Source: Alphaproteobacteria bacterium
GTDB taxonomy: Bacteria; Pseudomonadota; Alphaproteobacteria; UBA11222
Assembly (NCBI GenBank): GCA_003454415.1
Contig: DMKG01000255.1
Location: forward strand, 3,837 to 9,924
Length of the DNA: 6,088 nt
Direction of reading: 5' to 3'
Part shown: positions 1 through 6,088 of the stretch, piece after piece
How the letters are laid out: every line of letters starts with the position of its first letter
How positions within the stretch are numbered: the first letter of the stretch is position 1
The notes under the pieces: model-generated
Seen by the model: only the letters and a program-made list of their open reading frames with translations
What the model was told of the DNA's origin: nothing
The model's database searches: none
Translations under genes and position numbers: made by a program

Positions 1-2681
1 GTATGAAGCACATCTTCAAACTCCACGGCGTAGTTCAGAATCAGGAACTGCGTCGTGAATTCCGCATCGATCATACCGCCGCGGACATATTTGAGGTCCC
101 AGATGTTGTCACTGTGAAACTCACGGTCCACTTTCCCGCGCATAACGGCGACATCATGGGCGAGCGAGGCGACGTCGCGTTTCCTGCGCAGAAAACCATG
201 CGTGATGCGATTGATATCGGCGGTTAGCTGTTCCGGCCCCGTGAGAATGCGCGCCCGTGTCCACGCCATATGCTCCCAGGTCTGGGCCAGTTCCTCATGA
301 TATCTGCGGAAGGCTTCGAGAGACACCGCGATCGGCCCCTTTCCGCCGGAGGGGCGGAGCCGCATATCGACCTCATATAATTGTCCTTCCGGGGTCAGCG
401 CTGTCAGGGCGTTGATGAAGCGCTGGCCCAGCCGCGCAAAATATTGCGCGGCGCCGAGGGGCGATTTTCCGTCCGACATCTCCTGCGTATCGGGATAGAT
501 GAAGATCAGGTCCAGGTCAGAGGTGAAGGTCAGCTCCTCCCCCCCCAGCTTTCCCATGGCGATGACCGCCATGGCGGCGTCCGGAACCCGCCCATGTTTA
601 AGGGCGAACTCATCCTCCACCCGCGGCAGCAGGGTGCGGATCAATGTCGTGGCGATGCGGCTCAGCGCTTTTCCCGCCGCTGCGCCATCCAGCAGATGGC
701 GAAGCAATTGCACGCCCGCCTGAAATTTCCGCTCATTCACCCACCGGCGGGTGATATCCAGCACATCCTGAAAATCCTGTGCTGCTTCAAGCGCATATTC
801 CAGATCTTTCGCCAGTTCCGCTTCGCCGGGAAAATCATCAAGGAAACCAGGAGACAGCACAGCATCCAGCAGGGCGGGCCGCCGCCCGAGAATTTGCGCC
901 AGTCCCGGCGCCATCCCCATGATTTCGGCCAGAAGCCGTAACAGCCAGGGATTTGCGGTAAACAGTGAAAAAATCTGGACCCCTGCCGGCAAGGCGGCCA
1001 GAAATTCATCAAACCGCAACAAGGCCCCATCCGGATCCGATGTCGCGGCAAGGGCGTTCAGGATCTCCGGCGTAAGCTGATTCAGCAATTCCTGGGCGCG
1101 CGGGCTGCGCATGGCGCGGTAGCGGAAACTGCGCCAGGTTTCGGTGATCGTGAAGGCCCGTTTGGAGTCTGCAAATCCAAGTCCCTGCAGGAAATCCTCG
1201 GACAGGGCTTGCGGCGCAGCCTTCTGTTTATCCGGCGCGCCGCCGTTCTCCAACGCCATCAATTTCTGAAATTGCGCCGCTGCATTCTCCAGATGCCGCC
1301 GGACGGTCCGGGTAAACTCCTGGTGATCCGGAAAACCCATGAAATTTCCCAGACGCGCAAATTCAACCGGATCTTTGGGCAGGGTTTGCGTCTGCTCATC
1401 ATGCGTCATCTGCAGACGGTGCTCCAGCACGCGCAGAAAAACATAGGCGTTCCGCAAAAGACCCGCGGCCTGTTCATCCAGCAGGCCTTTCTCCTGCAGA
1501 ACCTTGATCATTCCGAGCGTCGATGGCTCCCGCAACTGGCGGTCGCGCCCGCCGGAAATGAGCTGATGGGTTTGCGCGTAGAATTCGATTTCGCGAATGC
1601 CGCCAATCCCCTGTTTGATATTGTGTCCGGCGATCTGGATTTCACCATGGCCGTGATGCGCCCGGATAAGACCGATCATATCCTGCACATCGCGGATGGC
1701 GGCGTAATCCAGATTTCTGCGCCATACGAATGGGCTGATGTTTTTCAGAAACTGCTCCCCCAGTTCGATATCCCCTGCAACCGCTCGCGCCTTGATCATG
1801 GCCGAGCGCTCCCAGCCCTTCCCCGCGCTCTCGTAATAAGTTTCGGCAGCCCCGGCCGGCAGCGCGATCGGCGTGGAGGATGGATCGGGCCGCAGACGCA
1901 GATCAACCCGGAAGACATAGCCATCCTCGGTGAAATCCTGCAGCAGCCTGACCAATGTTCTGGTAAAGCGGACCTGAAAATCCTGTACATCTCTTTTGCC
2001 CGCATAGGAGGAGCGGTCCGGGTCATACAGGACGATCAGATCGATATCGCTGGAATAATTCAGTTCCCGCGATCCCAGCTTGCCCATCGCGATGATCGTA
2101 TATCCGCATCCATGGGACGGACGCGCGGGATCCGCGAGGAGCACATCCCCGGTGCGGGCATGGGCGCGCAACAAGGCGTCCACCACGCATTGCAGCACCG
2201 CCTGCGCGAAATCAGAAAGCGCCTGCAAGACCTGCGGCAATTCCCAATAACCTGTAATATCCGCCACGGCGATGGTCAGCGCCGCCTGGCCGCGAAGCTG
2301 GCGCAACCTCCGGCCCAGTTCCTCCTGAGATAGATCCGCCTGCGCAAGTTCCTTCAGGTCCCGGCTTGTCTCCGCCATGCTGTTCTCAGGCCCCTGTAGC
2401 GACAATTTCGCCAGGAACAGGGGGTCTCGGAACACAAGCCGGCTCAGAAACGGGCTGTTGCCAAACACCGCCAGTAAAATCCGTCTGCCTCCCGGATGGG
2501 CGCACAGATCCGGGATAACGGTTTCATGGGACGCCTTGCCGCCATGCTCCGCAAGAAAATCCGCCAGCATCGCTTCCGCCTGGGTCTTATCGAAAGGCCC
2601 GGGAACGACGTCATTATCCTTTATAGCTTCCAGGAAAGAAAAGTCGTACATTTTGAACACAAACCGTTTTAGGTCTTCCAT
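1..2681 (-). CDS. glnE: Bifunctional glutamine synthetase adenylyltransferase/deadenylylase, 3' end cut off by the window
   Basis: GlnE attaches AMP to glutamine synthetase (GlnA) to shut it down when nitrogen is plentiful and removes it when nitrogen is scarce, under control of PII protein; it is cytoplasmic. I translated 893 continuous codons from the ATG at 2681. The N-terminal (deadenylylating) nucleotidyltransferase domain shows MGKLGSREL at 199-207, SDIDL with D212 and D214, VDLRLRP with D260, and GGIREIEF at 360-367. After a poorly conserved linker near 478-500, the C-terminal (adenylylating) domain shows MGKLGGEEL at 709-717, SDLDL with D722 and D724, VDMRLRP with D772, and RGGMIDAEF at 867-875. 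All expected catalytic aspartates are present in both halves, so both activities are probably intact. E. coli GlnE is 946 residues, so several tens of residues are likely missing at the C-terminus. The start is the first ATG after an in-frame TAA; no GTG or TTG lies between them. No good Shine-Dalgarno sits in front of it, and Met11 (2651) is a weaker alternative. It is divergent from the AsmA-like gene. Confidence 0.97.
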   Translation of the reverse strand, partial: MEDLKRFVFKMYDFSFLEAIKDNDVVPGPFDKTQAEAMLADFLAEHGGKASHETVIPDLCAHPGGRRILLAVFGNSPFLSRLVFRDPLFLAKLSLQGPENSMAETSRDLKELAQADLSQEELGRRLRQLRGQAALTIAVADITGYWELPQVLQALSDFAQAVLQCVVDALLRAHARTGDVLLADPARPSHGCGYTIIAMGKLGSRELNYSSDIDLIVLYDPDRSSYAGKRDVQDFQVRFTRTLVRLLQDFTEDGYVFRVDLRLRPDPSSTPIALPAGAAETYYESAGKGWERSAMIKARAVAGDIELGEQFLKNISPFVWRRNLDYAAIRDVQDMIGLIRAHHGHGEIQIAGHNIKQGIGGIREIEFYAQTHQLISGGRDRQLREPSTLGMIKVLQEKGLLDEQAAGLLRNAYVFLRVLEHRLQMTHDEQTQTLPKDPVEFARLGNFMGFPDHQEFTRTVRRHLENAAAQFQKLMALENGGAPDKQKAAPQALSEDFLQGLGFADSKRAFTITETWRSFRYRAMRSPRAQELLNQLTPEILNALAATSDPDGALLRFDEFLAALPAGVQIFSLFTANPWLLRLLAEIMGMAPGLAQILGRRPALLDAVLSPGFLDDFPGEAELAKDLEYALEAAQDFQDVLDITRRWVNERKFQAGVQLLRHLLDGAAAGKALSRIATTLIRTLLPRVEDEFALKHGRVPDAAMAVIAMGKLGGEELTFTSDLDLIFIYPDTQEMSDGKSPLGAAQYFARLGQRFINALTALTPEGQLYEVDMRLRPSGGKGPIAVSLEAFRRYHEELAQTWEHMAWTRARILTGPEQLTADINRITHGFLRRKRDVASLAHDVAVMRGKVDREFHSDNIWDLKYVRGGMIDAEFTTQFLILNYAVEFEDVLH

Positions 2682-2698
2682 ACGCCAGTGAGGTGAAT

Positions 2699-2758
2699 TT
2701 GAAGTTGCCGCCTCTTTACGCCGCCGGTGAATGCTGCGGGCGTCTTCAGCAACTTAAA
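2699..2758. repeat. Imperfect inverted repeat, TTGAAGTTGC / GCAACTTAAA
   Basis: TTGAAGTTGC at 2699-2708 is complementary at 9 of 10 positions to GCAACTTAAA at 2749-2758, with an uninterrupted 7-base core (AAGTTGC / GCAACTT) and about 40 bases between the arms. It sits just upstream of glnE, probably in its leader or promoter. The long loop and lack of a following T-run argue against a terminator. It could be a pair of operator half-sites or a weak leader structure, and chance is not excluded. Confidence 0.25.
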
Positions 2759-2759
2759 T

Positions 2760-2779
2760 CCAGAATCACACCAGAATCA
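2760..2779. repeat. Tandem direct repeat CCAGAATCA, 11-base period
   Basis: Two perfect copies of CCAGAATCA (2760-2768 and 2771-2779) are separated by the dinucleotide CA, giving an 11-base period, close to one helical turn. The repeat lies about 80-100 bases upstream of the glnE start and about 185-205 bases upstream of the AsmA-like start. Two half-sites on the same face of the DNA are a common layout for a regulator binding site. No known operator is recognised, and a chance duplication is possible. Confidence 0.4.
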
Positions 2780-2964
2780 TGTATATGCTACCGTCCGGGA
2801 TGAAGCGGATATTCGATCGGACCGCCCGGATCCATGTAACGGATGTCAGATTCGGGTCGCAGGGCATTATACGTGATATCGGCGGAATGTTTGGGTTTCT
2901 TTCCGGAATCCACATGCGCCCGCGCCTAACCCGAAGCTGATCCGTGCTCCTGCGATCAACCCAT

Positions 2965-5900
2965 ATGCTCATGCGGATACTTGGCGCCGCCTTGTCGGTG
3001 TCAGTCCTGTTCCTGGGGGCCGCGCTCTGGCGTGTCGCCCAGGGGCCTGTGGAGGTGAATTTTCTGGGCGCATATGTGCAGGAAATGCTTACCGATGGGA
3101 CGCCCGGTTACATCTGGTCCTTTGAGCGGACGATTATCGACTGGACTGATTTTCAACCCTCGCTGGATATATCGATAACCGGCGTGGAAGTGCGCGAGGA
3201 ATCCGGAGTGCTGGTCGCACAGGCGCCGCGCCTGGATATCGGGCTCAGCCCCCGCGGCCTGCTTCAGGGCCGTCTGGCGCCCACTTCTGTTGAACTGGAA
3301 AGCGCCTCACTGCTGGCGGTACGCCTGTTGGACGGAAGTTTCAGATTGGGTTTCGCAGCCGGGCCGGAAGATCTGAAAAAAACCGCCATGCCGGATTTCA
3401 TGGGACTTCTGTCCGCCGCCTTCGCCGGCCTTCTGGAGCCGCCTGGCGCCAAAGGCAATCTGGGGGCTCTGGAGCATTTCGCGATCCGCGACGTGACGCT
3501 GGCCTATCGTGATTTACGGCTGGAGACCCTGTGGGAGGCAAGCGGCGCAAGTTTCACTTTCGAGCGTTCACGGCGTGGCATTACCGGCGAGGCCGCCATC
3601 GGCCTGAAAATCGCCGGGCAGACCTGGGCTCTGGCGTTCAGCGGGAATTTTGACCGGGACACGCAACAGAGCCATATCGGCGTGACTTTCAAGGACATTG
3701 AACCCTTCCAGCTGGCCCAGGAAGCCAAAGCCCTTGAACCGCTTTCCGGGTTACGTCTGCCCCTGAGCGGCAGCGTAGGCGCGCAACTTGCGCGGGATGG
3801 ACAGATCATCAGCCTTTCCGCCAATCTGCACGCGGGCCCGGGTGAAATTGCTTCCGCCGCTCTTCTGGCCCAGCCGGTTCGCGTGGATCGTCTGGAAGCC
3901 TCCGGCGAATATACGCTTGGCGACAATACAATCCGCTTCGACGCCCTGCGCCTCATGCGGGGGCCGCTGCAAATAAACGCCAGTGGCGCTGTGGAATATG
4001 GCGTGCCCAGCCCCGCCATCGCGCTCAGTGGGGACATCACCAACGCCACACTGGAAGAAGTCAAACAATTATGGCCGCTGCCGCTCGCCAAAGGCTCGCG
4101 CGGCTGGTTCCTGGAGAATATGGAAGGCGGAATGGTCTCGGAAGCGCATTTCGAAACCCATATTCAGCGCGGCGAAAACGCTGCTGGACCGCTGCGCGAT
4201 GAGGCCATATCCGCCACGCTGCGATTCAGCGATGTCACCGGTCACTATTTCCGCCCCATGCCGCCAATTTCACGGGCGCGCGGAAACGCCCATATAACCG
4301 GGCGTAAATTCGAACTGAATCTGGATGAAGGCGTCGTGCTTGACGATCTTCATGTCAACGGCGGGAAATTCGAGCTTTTCAACACGCATTTGCCGGAAAA
4401 GCAAGGACAGGTGACGCTGACGGTCGACGGCAGCATGACGCGAACCCTGGAACTGATCGATTCGCCTCCGCTGGGCTATCCGTCGAAATTCGGCATTGAT
4501 CCCACAGCTATTGGCGGTGCGGCGAAAACAGTGGCCAGCCTCAGATTTCCGGTCAAATCCGGAACCCGGATGAATGAAATCAGCTACGAAGTCACCAGTG
4601 AAGTGAAGGATCTGCGTTTTCCCGACATACTGAATGGAATACCCCTGGAACAGGGCAAAATGATCGTAAAAGTCGATAGGGAAGGCGTCGCCGCTTCGGG
4701 AACTGCGCGCTTACTGGATGTGGAGGCGGAGCTGAGCTGGACGGAAAGCTTTAATGTCAAATCCGGGCCATCCAGCAGCTTCGACATTAAAGCCCGCGCC
4801 GACGAACGCCAGCTTGAAGCCCTGGGCTTTCCGACCGCCGGACTGATCTCAGGACCGGTCGCCCTCAGCGTGCGGGCAAAGGGACGGGGCAAAAACATTT
4901 CTGGCGGGCATGTCACCGGAGACCTGACCGGGACGGAACTGATTGCCTTGCCGCTTTCCTGGCGCAAACCAAAAGGCGTTCCCGCCACCATCGACTTCGA
5001 CTTTGTCCTGCCCGAAGGGTCGGGGGCGGAGCTGAAGCCATTCGCCATTACAGGCAGGGAGATAGACGTTGCCGGCGGGCTGACATTTGATCGGGACGGC
5101 CCCCCACGAACCATCCGCTTGCACCGCGTCAAACTGGGTGCGGCGAATGATTTGCGCGTGAATGCGCACCGCAGGAAAAACGGCTTCTACGCCATAGCCG
5201 TGAATGGCGAAAGCGCTGATCTTTCTTCTTCCATCAAGGAATTTCGCACACCCGGCGCAGGACGCAGCCCGGAGGATAAGGGCGTTGCCTATGACATCGA
5301 AGCCCGGCTTGAGAAGGTCATGCTGCGTGAGTCCAATCAACTGGAAAGGGTGATCGCCGTTGGCGTCTATGATGGCTTTGATTTCCTGAATCTTGCGGTT
5401 GATGGCGGTTATGGCCCCGATGACAATGTGGCGCTGCGGCTGCAGCCAGAAGCGGGAAACCGCAAATTCACGCTGGTCTCCCAGAATGCTGGCAAAATTC
5501 TGTACGGCCTGGATCTGTTCGACAGCGGCGTTAAAGGCGATCTGGAAATGCGTGGTGAATTTCTGGATAGCGAAGTCCGCTCGACTCAAAGTTCCGCTGT
5601 CATGCAGGGGGATATCAGAATACGGAACATGCAGGTGGTGAACGCCCCCGCGCTGACCCGCCTGCTGACCCTCGCTTCTCTCACCGGCATCCGGGACGTC
5701 CTCACCGGGAGCGGGTTGACCTTCAGCCGCATCATAATCCCTTTCAGGACGGCAGAAGGCGTCACGACGCTAAAAGACGCCTATGGCTCGGGTTCGGAAA
5801 TTGGTTTCACCCTCGAGGGGACCATGAATGACGCCAAAGGCACAGTCGATCTCAGCGGTACGGTGATTCCCGCTTACACCCTCAATACCGTTTTCGGCAA

Positions 5901-6088
5901 AGTCCCCTTGCTGGGAAAAATCCTGCTTGGCGGCAGCAATCAGGGCGTCTTCGCCATCAATTACAGCGCCAGCGGACCCAGCGATAATGCGGATATTTTC
6001 GTCAATCCTCTTTCGGCGTTAACCCCTGGCTTCCTGAGGAAAATCTTCGATCTGGGCGATCTGCCGGCACAGGGGGGCGAAGGCGCGC
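2965..6088 (+). CDS. AsmA-like / DUF3971 (YhdP-type) inner-membrane-anchored periplasmic protein, 3' end cut off by the window
   Basis: The continuous reading frame gives 1041 codons without a stop. Residues about 5-22 form a hydrophobic segment (ILGAALSVSVLFLGAALW) after a short basic start, fitting a single inner-membrane anchor, followed by the GPVEVNFL entry common in this family. The long body alternates short beta strands with Gly/Asp turns, as expected for AsmA/YhdP-type proteins. A family-like motif with W370-P371 and KGSRGW at 376-381 lies in the DUF3971-like middle. The C-terminal AsmA_2-type block includes NAPALTRLL from 893, GSGLTF from 915, GTVIPAYTLN from 965, VPLLGKILLGG from 980, and VNPLSALTPGFLR at 1013-1025. 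These families reach the C-terminus soon after that block, so little is missing. E. coli relatives YhdP, TamB and YdbH are implicated in phospholipid movement to the outer membrane; a similar role here is inference. The start is uncertain: ATG 2965 is used, GTG 2944 (seven residues longer) and ATG 2971 are in frame, and none has a clear Shine-Dalgarno. An in-frame TGA at 2938-2940 limits extension. Confidence 0.93.
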   Translation, partial: MLMRILGAALSVSVLFLGAALWRVAQGPVEVNFLGAYVQEMLTDGTPGYIWSFERTIIDWTDFQPSLDISITGVEVREESGVLVAQAPRLDIGLSPRGLLQGRLAPTSVELESASLLAVRLLDGSFRLGFAAGPEDLKKTAMPDFMGLLSAAFAGLLEPPGAKGNLGALEHFAIRDVTLAYRDLRLETLWEASGASFTFERSRRGITGEAAIGLKIAGQTWALAFSGNFDRDTQQSHIGVTFKDIEPFQLAQEAKALEPLSGLRLPLSGSVGAQLARDGQIISLSANLHAGPGEIASAALLAQPVRVDRLEASGEYTLGDNTIRFDALRLMRGPLQINASGAVEYGVPSPAIALSGDITNATLEEVKQLWPLPLAKGSRGWFLENMEGGMVSEAHFETHIQRGENAAGPLRDEAISATLRFSDVTGHYFRPMPPISRARGNAHITGRKFELNLDEGVVLDDLHVNGGKFELFNTHLPEKQGQVTLTVDGSMTRTLELIDSPPLGYPSKFGIDPTAIGGAAKTVASLRFPVKSGTRMNEISYEVTSEVKDLRFPDILNGIPLEQGKMIVKVDREGVAASGTARLLDVEAELSWTESFNVKSGPSSSFDIKARADERQLEALGFPTAGLISGPVALSVRAKGRGKNISGGHVTGDLTGTELIALPLSWRKPKGVPATIDFDFVLPEGSGAELKPFAITGREIDVAGGLTFDRDGPPRTIRLHRVKLGAANDLRVNAHRRKNGFYAIAVNGESADLSSSIKEFRTPGAGRSPEDKGVAYDIEARLEKVMLRESNQLERVIAVGVYDGFDFLNLAVDGGYGPDDNVALRLQPEAGNRKFTLVSQNAGKILYGLDLFDSGVKGDLEMRGEFLDSEVRSTQSSAVMQGDIRIRNMQVVNAPALTRLLTLASLTGIRDVLTGSGLTFSRIIIPFRTAEGVTTLKDAYGSGSEIGFTLEGTMNDAKGTVDLSGTVIPAYTLNTVFGKVPLLGKILLGGSNQGVFAINYSASGPSDNADIFVNPLSALTPGFLRKIFDLGDLPAQGGEGA

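Larger units (their letters stand above)
2682..2964. promoter_or_regulatory. Divergent intergenic region between glnE and the AsmA-like gene
   Basis: This stretch of about 283 bases separates two genes transcribed outward, so it should contain both promoters and both leaders. I could not find a clear sigma-70 promoter for either. The best plus-strand -10 candidate is TATACG at 2868-2873, preceded at 18 bases by a poor -35 (TGTCAG). On the glnE side nothing convincing stands out. The region holds the direct repeat at 2760-2779 and the inverted repeat at 2699-2758. Small open frames exist on both strands (plus 2779-2940; minus 2766-2972), but neither has a ribosome binding site or recognisable content. 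Confidence 0.55.

Noticed and set aside
539..546. A possible frameshift in glnE at the C8 tract
   Set aside because: Counting the run as eight bases keeps the frame through MGKLGGEELTFTSDLDL and on to the window edge, so the gene is intact here.
712..715. Glu715 in place of the usual Arg in the GlnE motif GKLGGRE
   Set aside because: This position varies within the family (E. coli GlnE has Trp in its second domain), and the catalytic aspartates are retained, so no loss of function is implied.
1209..2333. A long plus-strand open frame (374 codons) antisense to glnE, with a similar shorter one at 381-941
   Set aside because: Both are in the frame exactly opposite the glnE codons. Antisense stops in that frame need TTA, CTA or TCA sense codons, which are rare in GC-rich genes, so long open antisense frames are expected. 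The translations are rich in Arg, Gln and His and resemble no protein family.
2748..2762. A sigma-54-like element upstream of glnE (minus strand, TGGATTTAAGTTGCT)
   Set aside because: It would be attractive for a nitrogen-control gene, but the GG-to-GC spacing is 9 bases rather than the strictly required 10, and the CAC after TGG is absent.
2766..2972. A minus-strand open frame of 68 codons covering most of the intergenic region
   Set aside because: It has no ribosome binding site, overlaps the start of the AsmA-like gene, and its Arg/Pro/Ile-rich sequence is not recognisable.
3376..3382. A seven-A run in the AsmA-like gene as a programmed -1 frameshift site
   Set aside because: The zero-frame reading is CTG AAA AAA ACC, so it does not have the X XXY YYZ arrangement of a -1 slippery heptamer, and the zero frame stays open for the rest of the window.
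3504..4091. Minus-strand open frames at 3504-4091, 3751-4068 and 4584-5132
   Set aside because: All lie wholly inside the AsmA-like coding region. They are Ser/Arg/Pro-rich or otherwise low-information translations with no recognisable motif.
4849..5589. A minus-strand open frame of 246 codons within the AsmA-like gene
   Set aside because: It is aligned codon-for-codon opposite the AsmA-like frame, so the same rare TTA/CTA/TCA argument applies. The plus-strand frame there carries clear AsmA-family sequence.

Overview
The window looks like an ordinary chromosomal segment from an alphaproteobacterium. It is moderately GC-rich by eye. It holds two large, divergently transcribed protein-coding genes, and each runs off one edge of the window. 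The taxonomic guess rests on the character of both proteins: a GlnE with the HGHGEIQIAGHNIKQG-type segment before GGIREIEF, and an AsmA/DUF3971 protein ending in a PAYTLN / VPLLGKILLGG / NPLSALTPGFLR block. It is not a species-level identification.

Left part, minus strand, from 2681 down to the left edge: glnE, the bifunctional adenylyltransferase/deadenylylase that controls glutamine synthetase. The reading frame is continuous over 893 codons with no stop or frameshift. Both nucleotidyltransferase active sites are visible, and only the last part of the C-terminus is cut off by the window edge.

Middle, 2682-2964: a divergent intergenic region of about 283 bases. It must carry the promoters of both genes. 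It contains a perfect 9-base direct repeat with an 11-base period, an imperfect inverted repeat, and no convincing consensus promoter or ribosome binding site.

Right part, plus strand, from 2965 to the right edge: a large AsmA-like (DUF3971/YhdP-type) protein. It has an N-terminal membrane anchor and a very long, beta-rich periplasmic body. The conserved C-terminal AsmA_2 block is reached just before the window ends, so only a short tail is probably missing.

The two genes have no evident shared pathway (nitrogen regulation versus envelope maintenance or lipid handling). I see no mobile element, CRISPR array, RNA gene or phage gene, and no sign of a previously undescribed system. The many other open frames are antisense or out-of-frame shadows of these two genes.
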